The notes under the pieces: generated by a model | Database searches by the model: none | Seen by the model: the letters and a program-made list of their open reading frames with translations, nothing else | What the model was told of the DNA's origin: nothing | Part shown: positions 1-9,198 of the stretch, one piece after another | Layout: every line of letters begins with the position of its first letter | Position numbering within the stretch: the stretch's first letter is position 1 | Translations under genes and position numbers: made by a program | Assembly (NCBI GenBank): GCA_030656015.1 | Contig: JAUSNX010000004.1 | Location: forward strand, 1-64,000 | Direction of reading: 5' to 3' | Length of the DNA stretch: 64,000 bases | Source of the DNA: Methanobacteriaceae archaeon | GTDB lineage: Archaea; Methanobacteriota; Methanobacteria; Methanobacteriales; Methanobacteriaceae

Positions 1-3000
1 GCAACAAAACAGTAACCACAACATCATGCGCATCATCAGGCCCCAAATTAATAATTTCAGCAACCCAAGTCACCACATTATTAACATCCCAATTAGTATA
101 CTTACCAGTACTAGTATACAAACTAACCCTAACATCAGCTGCAGGTATATAAGTGCCACCAATACTGTTTTTCGAGTCCTGTGAATATTCATCCTGCGAA
201 ATTATGGATACTACATTATAAATTGTAGATTGTGGAACAGCAGTTCCAGTAACATTCAAGGTAGCTACCTGGCCATTATTAAGAAGTGGAATAGTCCAAA
301 TACCCGTTTGACTATCATAAGTTCCAATGGATGGAGTGAATACTACATTAGTTAATCCTTGAGGGATTAAATTTTCAATACGTATATTAGTAGCATTATC
401 CGGCCCATTATTTCTTAAAGTAACAATAAATGTAACATTATTTTTGTTGTAGGATCCTGTTTGAGTTATAACCACATTGGCCATTTTGACATAGATTGAT
501 GAATCATCTACATTAACCGTGAATGGGTATTCTTTAAGGTCTACTGTAATATGATTAGTTATTGTTGTTCCCGCATAACTATCATATAATGCATCACAGG
601 TGAAGGTCATAGTTGCTGATTCACCAGAAGCAAGGGATGAAATAGTCCAAATATTATCTGCATAGTTTCCTTTATCAAATGATGCTATAAATGCATCTGG
701 AAGTGCATCATTAGTAATTTTAATATTAGTGGCCTCATCCGGACCATTATTAGTTACTACAACTGTGAAGGTACCGGTTTGACCAACATTAAGTCTATCA
801 CCATTAGCAGTGTTAGTTACTACTAAACCAGCTTCCTTAGTATAAGCATCAGCACTTACTGATTCTCCAATGGTTGTTGGATCATATTCTGTTTCAAATA
901 TTTTAGTAGCAGTATTGGTTGTATTTTTACCAGCCATAGCAGCACTTGCAACAGCAGTTATGGTTAAAGTTGCAGAGTCACCATTGGCCAGGAATGGAAC
1001 TGTCCAGTTACCATTACTGTATGTACCCGTAGATGGTGTAACAACAACATTTAACAAACCTGTAGGAATTATATCCTCTATAATGAAATTAGTGGCCGCA
1101 TCAGGCCCTATATTTATAATTGATACAATGTAAGTTACAACATCCCCTACATTAACGATTTTTGTGGATGTTTGTGACATAACTACATCAGCCATTTTAG
1201 TGTAAACACCAATAGTACTATGTGCTAACTCAGGAGTATATTCCGTTTGACTGATTTGTGTTGCGGTGTTTTCTGTTGTTTTTCCAGCCATCGCAGCTGT
1301 GGCGTTTCCAGTTATATTTAAGGTGGCGGTTGAACCATTGGTTAAACTTGGAATGGTCCATATACCAGTGATAGCGTTGTAGGTTCCTACAGAAGGAGTA
1401 ACAATCACTCCACTTAATCCGCTTGGTATGATATCCCTTATGTTAATATTAGTTGCAGTATTTGGCCCGTTATTTTTTACATTAACCAGAAATGTTACTT
1501 TGTTTCCCACATTTACTGGAGTATTTACAGATTGATTAATTGTTATACTGGCCACTGGATTAATGTTTACAGTTGTATTTTTTATTACAGTATCGACTGT
1601 GGCATTAACTACAGCAACACCCGGAGTGTAACCTGCAGTAAAAATCCTGCTCACACTACCATTAACCAAAGTTCCTGAAGTAATAGATCCTAGAGTCCCT
1701 GCAAAGTTTACTACTATTCCGTCTGGCACATGGCCATTAGCAGGGTTGAAATAAACACCATTCTGGTTACGAGTTAGATCTGCAGTTATGGTTGAAGTAT
1801 TCCCGGTGTATATGGAGTTTGGTGAAGAAATTATGTTTAATACTAACCAGGTTGAAACATCAACGCTACCAGATACTTTTGCTGATGGGCTGGTATTGGA
1901 TCCCCACCAATTGTTTTTAGCGTCAATAGAGCCACTAATAGATTCTATGATATTTCCTGTGCCAATAATTCTATTGAAATTGGCAACAGTGGTGCCCTGA
2001 TAATTTGATATGCCAGTACCTCTTGTACCAGCATTGTTTCCAATTAAATCACTGCCAGAAATAGTTAAAGTACCCCAGGTACGTATGGCACCACCATTGT
2101 AAGTAGCATTATTTCCAGTAAATGTACTTCTTAACACATTTAATGTACCATAGCTCCAAATAGATCCACCATAACCAGCTTTGTTATTAGTAAAAGTGGA
2201 ATCACTTATATTCATAGTTCCTGTAGCGAGAGTATCTGTGTTTCCCCATGCAACAGCCCCACCACCATATTCAGAATATGCGGTATTTCCAGTGAATGTA
2301 CTACCTGTGATAGTGGAATTATTAAAAGAGAGTATTGCTCCACCAACAGAAGCAGTATTATAATTAAAAACGCTTCCTGTTACATTTAAGTTAGCATTGA
2401 AGTTGTTGAATATGGCCCCACCGTTATAATCATATCCGTTAGTAATAGGGACTCTATTATTCTCAAATGTGCTGCTTAAGACAGATAGATTACCATTATT
2501 ATAAATAGCCCCACCACGATTCTGGGCACTATTTTCTCTGAAAGTTGTACTGGTTACGGTTAAGCTTCCTGTATTATAGATGGCCCCACCATCAGAAGCA
2601 CTATTACCCGAAAAATTACTGGCGACTATAGTTAAATTTCCACTATTTGTTAAAGCCCCACCATTTGTAACCGCAGAATTATTCACAAAATTACTGCCAG
2701 AAATGGTTGTATTACTTGTGGAAAATATGGCACCGCCATCACGAGTTGCTTTATTAGAAGTAAAATTACTATTGTTAATGGTTAAAGATCCTGAGCTCCA
2801 GATTGCACTACCATCACAGGTAGCAGTATTATCCATAAAAACACTGTTTATAATGGTTAAAGAGCCAGTATTATAAATAGCTCCACCTAAACCATTACTT
2901 CCAGAATTTCTATTAGCAGAATTACTCTTAAAGTTACAATTATTAACAGTTAAAGTTCCACCATTATTTCGAATGGCTCCACCATTATTATTTTTAACCC

Positions 3001-3400
3001 GCCCATTGGCAATAGTTATATTGATAAGAGAAATATTAACCCCAGTATTTATAATAAATATTCTGTCATCATTAGATCCATTTATTATAGTGCCGTCTGT
3101 GCTCTGGCCTTTAATAACCATATTTTTGCTTAAGGTTATATCTCTATTATTTGAGCCAGTATACAAACCATTAGCAATGTTAACTGTTCCATTAGCAGTT
3201 ACTGTATTAGTACCTCCGCCGATAGTCTTTTTAGGGCCACTAGTACCATTCCAACTGGAACTCAAACCGTCCCATGCATCATTTCCCCCTGTCGCATTAA
3301 CATAGATAACTGACGAGTCAGCAGAAACGTCATCCATGTTAACAAATAGGGCCAGGCCCATTAGCAACATTGAGAGTACTATAATTTTTGTTTTATTCAT
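1..3400 (-). CDS. Giant adhesin-like surface protein, beta-helix plus DUF11 repeats (3' end outside window)
   Basis: Reading from ATG at 3400 the frame stays open to the window edge, so at least 1,133 residues are visible and the C terminus is missing. A signal peptide of about 26 residues (MNKTKIIVLSMLLMG..., ending near VSA) is followed by a parallel beta-helix region with many repeats of the type GGAIYN-x-GxLTI-xxSxFxxN (about residues 60-480). A KNNWWGSN motif, read at about 1921-1898, closes it. Then come an Ig-like segment and at least five DUF11 modules (VNVGxxVTF..NNGPDxATN). This architecture is typical of secreted adhesin-like proteins of Methanobacteriales; attachment to other cells or surfaces is inferred. 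A GGTG ribosome binding site lies at 3407-3410. Frame continuity was spot-checked at 4, 868 and 1921. Confidence 0.9.
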   Translation of the reverse strand, partial: MNKTKIIVLSMLLMGLALFVNMDDVSADSSVIYVNATGGNDAWDGLSSSWNGTSGPKKTIGGGTNTVTANGTVNIANGLYTGSNNRDITLSKNMVIKGQSTDGTIINGSNDDRIFIINTGVNISLINITIANGRVKNNNGGAIRNNGGTLTVNNCNFKSNSANRNSGSNGLGGAIYNTGSLTIINSVFMDNTATCDGSAIWSSGSLTINNSNFTSNKATRDGGAIFSTSNTTISGSNFVNNSAVTNGGALTNSGNLTIVASNFSGNSASDGGAIYNTGSLTVTSTTFRENSAQNRGGAIYNNGNLSVLSSTFENNRVPITNGYDYNGGAIFNNFNANLNVTGSVFNYNTASVGGAILSFNNSTITGSTFTGNTAYSEYGGGAVAWGNTDTLATGTMNISDSTFTNNKAGYGGSIWSYGTLNVLRSTFTGNNATYNGGAIRTWGTLTISGSDLIGNNAGTRGTGISNYQGTTVANFNRIIGTGNIIESISGSIDAKNNWWGSNTSPSAKVSGSVDVSTWLVLNIISSPNSIYTGNTSTITADLTRNQNGVYFNPANGHVPDGIVVNFAGTLGSITSGTLVNGSVSRIFTAGYTPGVAVVNATVDTVIKNTTVNINPVASITINQSVNTPVNVGNKVTFLVNVKNNGPNTATNINIRDIIPSGLSGVIVTPSVGTYNAITGIWTIPSLTNGSTATLNITGNATAAMAGKTTENTATQISQTEYTPELAHSTIGVYTKMADVVMSQTSTKIVNVGDVVTYIVSIINIGPDAATNFIIEDIIPTGLLNVVVTPSTGTYSNGNWTVPFLANGDSATLTITAVASAAMAGKNTTNTATKIFETEYDPTTIGESVSADAYTKEAGLVVTNTANGDRLNVGQTGTFTVVVTNNGPDEATNIKITNDALPDAFIASFDKGNYADNIWTISSLASGESATMTFTCDALYDSYAGTTITNHITVDLKEYPFTVNVDDSSIYVKMANVVITQTGSYNKNNVTFIVTLRNNGPDNATNIRIENLIPQGLTNVVFTPSIGTYDSQTGIWTIPLLNNGQVATLNVTGTAVPQSTIYNVVSIISQDEYSQDSKNSIGGTYIPAADVRVSLYTSTGKYTNWDVNNVVTWVAEIINLGPDDAHDVVVTVLL

Positions 3401-3442
3401 CCCTTTTCACCTTTAATATACTCCATATTGTTAAAATTGTTT

Positions 3443-3501
3443 TTGTGAAAAATCTCACAAGTTTATAAATAGTTTAGAATTTTTTGTGAGAAATTTCACA
3501 A
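3443..3501 (-). promoter_or_regulatory. Adhesin promoter: TATA box between two CRP-like palindromes
   Basis: Two 18-bp palindromes of form TTGTGA-N6-TCACAA lie at 3443-3460 and 3484-3501, 41 bp apart. Between them, on the minus strand, TTTATAAA (3462-3469) is a good archaeal TATA box; a start site about 25 bp downstream would fall near 3440, leaving a leader of about 40 nt before ATG 3400. One palindrome therefore covers the TATA-to-start interval and the other the region just upstream of the TATA box, a layout suited to repression by a dimeric regulator that could bind both sites. The half sites match the bacterial CRP consensus TGTGA-N6-TCACA. The regulator is unknown. Confidence 0.6.
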
Positions 3502-3929
3502 GTATAATTTCTATAATCAATAATTACGTAAAACAAGCATATAACTATTTCGATTGGGATTATAAAACCAGATAAAAATAGCATTTTGAGAGTAATAGTT
3601 AGGCCAAACCTACCATTAAATACCCCCTATAACTCAAAATTATATACATTTAAATCATTAAAATCCTTTAAAATCCTAATTTAATAAAAATAACATTAAT
3701 AAACTTAAATTAAGCAAAAATAAGATTTAATATCATTTTAATCTTGAGGCCCAAATTGCATCTTCCGAGCTAATTTACAAAGTGCATATTTTTGTGACAA
3801 ATAGAACAAAGGATAATGATATTAAATAGGATATTTCTATATTTAATGAAGACCAATTATTCATAATTAATTAAGTGATCTAATACTCAACATATGTAAT
3901 TTCATAATTATTATATCCCGTGATAACTT
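3502..3929. other. AT-rich intergenic region, no gene seen
   Basis: This divergent spacer lies between the adhesin promoter and the HprK-like gene. I searched it for a small precursor-peptide gene belonging to the downstream kinase/exporter locus and found no ORF of reasonable length with a ribosome binding site. It holds AT-rich runs and presumably the promoter of the gene at 3930. Confidence 0.5.
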
Positions 3930-4817
3930 ATGCCCACCTACACTGCCCATGGCCTAAACATAAAATCAGAAATTACTTTCCCTGAGTTATTGGAAAGTTC
4001 AGAGGATTCAGATATTCTAATAAAATATGGTGACTTTGATTATTCTTCTAAAAAAATCATATCGGAAGGTGTTTTTAGAATTGCCAGCCATTATATTTTA
4101 ACTGAAGAATCCATGTATTTAATATGGAATAATATAGATATCTGTCAGATAATCAAAGGGGAAGAAATCATTGTAAATTCACAGACAAGTATAGATGAAA
4201 CATTCCTTAGAGCATTAATTTTAGGCCCTGCCTTGGGAATACTATTACATCAAAGAGGTAGGCTGGTACTTCATGCCAGTGCCGTAAATATGAATGATGT
4301 TGCTGTGGCTTTCATGGGCCATAATGGGGCAGGTAAATCAACCACCACCTTTTCTTTTATGAATAGTGGTTATCCATTAATTGCCGATGATATTTTGAGT
4401 ATAGAATTTAGAGATAACCTTCCCGTGGTTTTTCCGGGGTTGCCTAGAATAAAATTATGGCCGGAGAGCATGGAAATATTTGATAAATCTATGGAATCAT
4501 TTCCAATTCACCCGGAATCTCGTAAAAGATCATTTTTGGTGGATGATTTTTGTAACCAAGTTGTTTCTCTAAAACATATCTATGTCATAGAAAATAAGGA
4601 AAAAACATACTTAGAAGAATTAAAACCTCAAGAGGCACTTATTGAACTTATTAGAAATTCATACTGTGCCAACATATTTCAAAATTCAGATCAGGCCACT
4701 AATTTAGAGGAATATGCAAAAATTGTTAAGAATGTTTCTATAAAACAATTAAATATAGAACGATCACTGGATAAAATTCCAGAAATGGTAAATCTTGTAG
4801 AAAAGGATGTTTATTAA
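3930..4817 (+). CDS. HPr-kinase-like (HprK C-terminal fold) protein of RiPP-type locus
   Basis: The protein has 295 residues. A P-loop GHNGAGKST lies at about 130-138, preceded by the HASAV motif (115-119) and followed by an ADD motif at about 152-154, the arrangement of HPr serine kinase/phosphorylase domains. Residues 1-100 form a separate N-terminal domain. The family is known beside PqqD-like proteins, ABC exporters and nucleotidyltransferases in lasso-peptide and related peptide clusters, where some members phosphorylate the peptide. The next genes are an ABC exporter and an NTP_transf_5 protein, which supports that reading. No PTS genes are present, so a role on HPr is unlikely. The actual substrate cannot be told from the sequence. 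Confidence 0.75.
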   Translation: MPTYTAHGLNIKSEITFPELLESSEDSDILIKYGDFDYSSKKIISEGVFRIASHYILTEESMYLIWNNIDICQIIKGEEIIVNSQTSIDETFLRALILGPALGILLHQRGRLVLHASAVNMNDVAVAFMGHNGAGKSTTTFSFMNSGYPLIADDILSIEFRDNLPVVFPGLPRIKLWPESMEIFDKSMESFPIHPESRKRSFLVDDFCNQVVSLKHIYVIENKEKTYLEELKPQEALIELIRNSYCANIFQNSDQATNLEEYAKIVKNVSIKQLNIERSLDKIPEMVNLVEKDVY

Positions 4818-4854
4818 AAATAAATTAGTTTTAGTAGAAAAGGACGTTATATTA
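4797..4854 (+). repeat. Short direct duplication, 37-bp spacing
   Basis: The segment beginning GTAGAAAAGGATGTT at 4797 recurs as GTAGAAAAGGACGTT at 4834. The first copy contains the last codons of the HprK-like gene and the second supplies the AAAGGA-like sequence ahead of the ABC transporter start at 4856. The duplication may thus have provided the second ribosome binding site. Confidence 0.6.
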
Positions 4855-4855
4855 A

Positions 4856-6616
4856 ATGAGAGAAAAAATTACTGATAGCTACTTTTGGAATTACTTGAAG
4901 CTATTATCCAGTTTCAATTCTAAAAAATTTTCTTTCACTATATCCTTAATGGTACTTATCAGTCTGAGTGAAGGAATAGGCCTTCTTCTACTAATCCCCT
5001 TACTGCAATTAGTAGGCCTGGATGTTCAACAAGGTGCTCTGGGCCAGATTGCGGGAATTATAGCCTCGTTTTTTAACTATATTAATATTAAACCAACATT
5101 AGGTGCAGTTTTAATTATATATGTCCTGATTATTGGTTTAAATGCTTTTTTAACCAAGTTACAGACTACTGAAAGTTCCCAGATTCAGTACGGCTTTGCC
5201 GCAGATCTTAGAAAAAAGCTTTTTAAAGCAATTTCAGAATCCAGATGGCTTTTTTTCTCTAAAAAACCATCAGCTCATTTTGCCCATGCCCTAACCAATG
5301 AAATCGAACGGGTTAGTATGGGAACTGGTCAATTTTTAACATTAATAGCCAGTATCTTTGTGCTGGCGGTTTACATCATTTTTGCAATAAATTTGTCCGG
5401 GCCTGTGGCTGGAATAATTTTTATAATTGGAATTGTTTTACTTCTTTTACTTAAAAAAAGGAGCCAATCATCTCGTACAAAGGGTGAAGATCTATCAAAC
5501 ACTACTAAAAATCTTTATTCCATTACCAATCAACATTTAGATGGAATGAAGACCATTAAAAGTTTTAATATGGAAAAAAGGAATGTTGAAACTTTTTCTA
5601 AAGTTTCTAATGGAGTGGCCCGCAAATATATGGAAACTATAAAAAGCTATGCTGATGTTCGTTTTTTATTTGATGTGGGTTCAGTGATTATTTTAAGTTT
5701 TATAGTCTTTTTTGTAGTGGAGATAATGAAAATTTCTACGGCCGAGCTTTTAATTCTATTATTCCTTTTTATAAGGATTATACCACGCTTTTCAACTATT
5801 CAAAGGAGTTATCAATATTTTATAAACATGTTACCTGCCTTTGTAAATGTAATTAATTTAAAAAGAGAATGTGAAGCCTCATCTGAGAGTGAACTTGAAT
5901 CTGGAGATATATTTTTTGAAAAAGAGATCCAATTCACAGATGTTTCATTTTCCTATCAAGATAACTTGAATATTAAAAATCTTGACTTAAAAATTAAGAA
6001 AAATCAAATAACTGCTTTGGTGGGCCTTTCCGGTGCTGGAAAAAGTACTACTGCTGATTTAGTTATGGGCCTTTTAAGGCCAGATGAAGGTCAAATAAGT
6101 ATTGATGGTGTGGAATTAGAGAATTTCGCGTCTTGGAGAAATCAAATTGGATATGTGGCCCAGGATACTTTCTTATTCAATGATACCATTCGGAATAATT
6201 TATTATTAGCTCGAAATGATGCAGTGGAAAAAGATCTTAATGATGTTTTAGAAATTTCATCAGCAAATTTCGTTTTCGATCTTCCAGATGGATTAGATAC
6301 TGTTATTGGAGATAGGGGCGTTAGATTATCGGGCGGGGAAAGACAGCGTTTGGCCCTGGCACGAGCATTATTAAGGAGGCCTTCCCTTTTGATAATGGAT
6401 GAGGCCACCAGTAATCTGGATTCCAAAAATGAAAAAAGAATATTGCAATCAATTGAGAAGTTGCACGGCGATTTGACCATTTTAATGATCGCCCATCGAT
6501 TTTCAACCATAGAAAGTGCTGATGTTATTTATCTGATGCAAGATGGCCATATTGTAGAAGAAGGTAGTTGGGAAGAGTTTAATGAAAAAAAAGGTAGGTT
6601 TGGGGAGTTATTTTGA
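4856..6616 (+). CDS. ABC exporter, fused transmembrane and ATPase domains
   Basis: This 586-residue half-transporter of the MsbA/LasD type would work as a homodimer in the membrane. Transmembrane segments fall at about 28-55, 65-100, 158-200 and 270-310. The nucleotide-binding domain has Walker A GLSGAGKST (390-398), Q-loop AQDTF (435-439), signature LSGGE (491-495) and Walker B LLIMDEA (511-517). The H-loop histidine is in MIAHR. All catalytic motifs are present. Placement 38 nt after the HprK-like gene suggests co-transcription and export of a modified peptide, but lipid or drug export cannot be excluded. The 3' end overlaps the convergent lipoprotein gene by 9 nt. Confidence 0.88.
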   Translation: MREKITDSYFWNYLKLLSSFNSKKFSFTISLMVLISLSEGIGLLLLIPLLQLVGLDVQQGALGQIAGIIASFFNYINIKPTLGAVLIIYVLIIGLNAFLTKLQTTESSQIQYGFAADLRKKLFKAISESRWLFFSKKPSAHFAHALTNEIERVSMGTGQFLTLIASIFVLAVYIIFAINLSGPVAGIIFIIGIVLLLLLKKRSQSSRTKGEDLSNTTKNLYSITNQHLDGMKTIKSFNMEKRNVETFSKVSNGVARKYMETIKSYADVRFLFDVGSVIILSFIVFFVVEIMKISTAELLILLFLFIRIIPRFSTIQRSYQYFINMLPAFVNVINLKRECEASSESELESGDIFFEKEIQFTDVSFSYQDNLNIKNLDLKIKKNQITALVGLSGAGKSTTADLVMGLLRPDEGQISIDGVELENFASWRNQIGYVAQDTFLFNDTIRNNLLLARNDAVEKDLNDVLEISSANFVFDLPDGLDTVIGDRGVRLSGGERQRLALARALLRRPSLLIMDEATSNLDSKNEKRILQSIEKLHGDLTILMIAHRFSTIESADVIYLMQDGHIVEEGSWEEFNEKKGRFGELF

Positions 6617-7012
6617 GTTCATTGCTAGTGAAATAGTGTATTTAGTAATGGTTTTGTTAGGGTCTTTAAAGCCAGCATAATAATAAGACTGTCCTTCTGG
6701 TGGAATGATTTTTGGCTTATTTGGTGCTGTGGTATTAGTTCCTATTAAAGTACCATTTTCGCTGTAGAATTTGACTGTTATTTGTACGTTAGGTGCTTGA
6801 TTACCTGCATTATTTCCCACATATCCCCATACATAATAATATTGAGTTCCATTTCGATCGTAATGGTCTCCCGTGGAGTTTGCAATATACAGATCATTAT
6901 TGGTGGCATTTGGTTTCTGGCCAAAGGTATTATCAGATTCTGTTTTAAATGTGCAGCCTGAGATTGTAACTGTGAATAATATTAAAAGAATGATTAAAAT
7001 TTTTTTATCCAT
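6608..7012 (-). CDS. Secreted lipoprotein with FxLYD-like domain
   Basis: The protein has 134 residues. An N-terminal hydrophobic stretch (about 4-19) ends in TISGC, a lipobox with Cys20 as the likely lipidation site. The remainder, with VWGYVGNNAGNQAPNVQITV and a GFKDPNKTITKYTISL end, resembles the FxLYD family of small beta-sandwich domains found in archaeal and Firmicutes surface lipoproteins. A GGTGGG ribosome binding site precedes ATG 7012. It sits in reverse orientation between the exporter and the nucleotidyltransferase and overlaps the exporter end by 9 nt, so it is probably an independent unit. Function unknown. Confidence 0.75.
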   Translation of the reverse strand: MDKKILIILLILFTVTISGCTFKTESDNTFGQKPNATNNDLYIANSTGDHYDRNGTQYYYVWGYVGNNAGNQAPNVQITVKFYSENGTLIGTNTTAPNKPKIIPPEGQSYYYAGFKDPNKTITKYTISLAMNSK

Positions 7013-7127
7013 ATGCCCACCAAGTTTAAAATGTTTAAGTAGTTTGATACTAAAAAGTTAGTATAATTCATGAGTATATATAATTTTTACTTATATAATT
7101 TTTACTTAGCTTTATTGAGGAATCCAA

Positions 7128-8294
7128 TTGATAAATTCTAAAAATGAATTTAAATTAAAACCAGAAGACAAGCTTATACTTAGCTGCGGCCATAGCCAGG
7201 TTAATGATGAGCTTGAAAAGAAGATAATTAAACTGGTTAATTTAGATCTAGATTGGGAATATATCCTGGATATGGTCACAAGACACAGGTTAAGGCCATT
7301 ACTCTATTATAATTTAAATAAGATCTGTCCCGATAAGGTTCCGGATGATGTTTTAGTAAGTTTGAGAGAGTTTTATCATGGTAATGTTCGTAAAAATTTG
7401 ATGATGACTGGTGAACTTGTTAAGGTCATGAAGTTACTGGAAGAAAATGGTGTTAATGCTGTTACTTATAAGGGGCCTGTTTTGGCCCAGATGGCGTATG
7501 GGAATGTTGGCCTGAGGGAATTTAGAGATATTGACATATTTATTGCTAAGTCAGATGTGGCTAAAGCAAAAAATATAATGAATTCTAATGGTTACTATTT
7601 AGATCCACCTATTGAAGTTGATAATTCCACATATATGAAGCTGGATTGTGAATATAGATTTAAAAATAAATCCGGAGTTTTAATTGAGCTGAATTGGAAC
7701 TTTGAAGGTCCTTTTTTTTCTTTTAAATCAGATTCAAATAGATTATTTAGTGATTTAATATTCACTAAAATTAATAATTTTGAAATCATAACTCCATCAG
7801 CGGAAAATGAATTTTTAATGATGTGTATTCACTGTGCTAAACATAACTGGAATAGATTATTATGGATTATGGATTTGGTAGAAGTTGTAAAAAATAAAGA
7901 TATTAACTGGCAGGCAGTATGGAAAATTTCAAAAGAATTAGGAGTAAATAGAATATTAATTATAAACCTAATTCTGATTCGGGATCTTAAAGGAGGTCGA
8001 ATTCCTGATGAAATACAATTAAATCCGGATAAAGAAGCTATAAATATTGTAATGCAGATTAAAAAGAGAATATTTGAGAATGATAAAAGTTCTTGGAACT
8101 TAATAGAAAAGTTCTTCTTAGATTTGAAAAAAAGAGATAACATTCAAATTGGGATTAAAGACTGTATTTATGGATTTAGTAAGCCCAGTTATGATGATTA
8201 CCAGGATTTTAAAATTTCACCCTATTTTTTTAAATTTTATCCATTTATAAGACCATTTTTGCTATTAAAAAGATATGGAAAAAACCCTATTTAG
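7128..8294 (+). CDS. NTP_transf_5 family nucleotidyltransferase
   Basis: The protein has 388 residues and most likely uses TTG at 7128, with TGAGG at 7115-7119 upstream. The family signature is visible: TYKGPVLA (about 113-120) and LREFRDIDIFI (about 129-139), where the aspartates of D-I-D should bind the metal of the nucleotidyl transfer site. The C-terminal half is helical with a conserved HCAKHNWNRLLWIMDL segment. Such proteins occur in lasso-peptide and PqqD-associated loci next to HprK-like kinases. The gene may belong with those at 3930 and 4856 despite the intervening lipoprotein gene. Substrate unknown. Confidence 0.75.
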   Translation: MINSKNEFKLKPEDKLILSCGHSQVNDELEKKIIKLVNLDLDWEYILDMVTRHRLRPLLYYNLNKICPDKVPDDVLVSLREFYHGNVRKNLMMTGELVKVMKLLEENGVNAVTYKGPVLAQMAYGNVGLREFRDIDIFIAKSDVAKAKNIMNSNGYYLDPPIEVDNSTYMKLDCEYRFKNKSGVLIELNWNFEGPFFSFKSDSNRLFSDLIFTKINNFEIITPSAENEFLMMCIHCAKHNWNRLLWIMDLVEVVKNKDINWQAVWKISKELGVNRILIINLILIRDLKGGRIPDEIQLNPDKEAINIVMQIKKRIFENDKSSWNLIEKFFLDLKKRDNIQIGIKDCIYGFSKPSYDDYQDFKISPYFFKFYPFIRPFLLLKRYGKNPI

Positions 8295-8302
8295 TTAATT
8301 AA

Positions 8303-8335
8303 ATATTGTTTTATGAATTATCTCTAAAACAATAT
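8303..8335. terminator. Hairpin between converging genes
   Basis: ATATTGTTTT (8303-8312) and AAAACAATAT (8326-8335) form a perfect 10-bp stem with a 13-nt loop, between the end of the nucleotidyltransferase gene and the end of the galU pseudogene. It may act in both directions. Termination is inferred from position. Confidence 0.45.
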
Positions 8336-8346
8336 CTAAACAGTTA

Positions 8347-9198
8347 TTAATATTCATCCAATGATATTGCATTTATGTGTTCAATTATCTCATCTTTATA
8401 TTCATCATTATCCATGGCAAATTCCAGGGAAGTCTTAAGCCAATCAACTTTATTTCCGATATCATAGGTTCTGCCTTGGAATACACAAACATAAGCCTCA
8501 TCCAAAAGGCACAAAGCATCGGTTAGCTGAATCTCACCACCATAACCTGGTTTTACTGTTTTAAGAAATCAAAGATGGACGGATCCAGTACATAGCGTCC
8601 AATTATACCCATATCAGACGGTGCCTCACCAATTTTAGGTTTTTCCACCATATCTTCAATTTTATAAATACTATCTTCGATCTTATGTCCCTTTATTATA
8701 CCGTAACGTTGGATTTTTTCTTCAGAAACCCTTTCTACTGCAATACATGAAGCAGAATATTTATTATAAGCATCCACGAGTTGTTAGTACAGGGAATGTG
8801 GGATTTGGTTATTGTATCTCCTAATAAAACCGCAAATGGTTCGTCTTTTACATGTTATTCGCATAGGACACTGCATCTCCCAAGCCAAGCTGTCTTTTTT
8901 GACAGACATAGTAAATATCAGCAAGATCACAAATGGAGCTAATTTCATCTAGATAGTCATACTTCTTATTTTTCTTTAAAGAATATGATAATTCAAAGGA
9001 ACTATCAAAATGATCCTCAATGGACCACTTACCTTTACCGGTTATGATTAATATGTCTTCTATACCAGTAGCTACTGCTTCTTCCACCACGTACTGAATG
9101 GTAGGTTTATCAAAGACAGGAAGCATTTCTTTAGGCTGAGCCTTGGTTGCTGGTAAAAATCGTGTCCCTAATCCCGCAGCAGGTATTATTGCATTCAT
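8347..9198 (-). pseudogene. galU: Broken UTP-glucose-1-phosphate uridylyltransferase (galU copy 1)
   Basis: The sequence is homologous along its whole length to the intact galU at 42537-43388. The N-terminal 116 codons ([20 protein letters not shown], then [12 protein letters not shown]) are followed by frameshifts near 8850 (AACATG/TAAAAG), near 8785 (one A missing in the run before CAACTC) and near 8560 (one A missing in TTAAAACAG). The C terminus, GYGGEIQLTDAL to HINAISLDEY, reads in a third frame to the stop at 8347. No continuous protein can be made. The start overlaps the upstream gene by ATGA, showing it was once translationally coupled. Sequencing error in A runs is possible, but divergence from the intact copy shows a separate locus. 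Confidence 0.88.

Noticed and set aside
870-3305. Several plus-strand ORFs of 60-110 codons opposite the first adhesin
   Set aside because: They are proline- and valine-rich translations of the reverse strand of Thr/Asn-rich repeats and lack consistent ribosome binding sites. The minus frame is continuous and has a signal peptide and clear domains.
6142-6510. Minus-strand ORFs inside the ABC transporter ATPase domain
   Set aside because: The plus frame contains intact Walker A, signature and Walker B motifs, so these are shadows.
8347-9198. Programmed frameshifting in galU copy 1
   Set aside because: Three shifts would be needed, no slippery-site/structure combination is evident, and an intact copy exists elsewhere.
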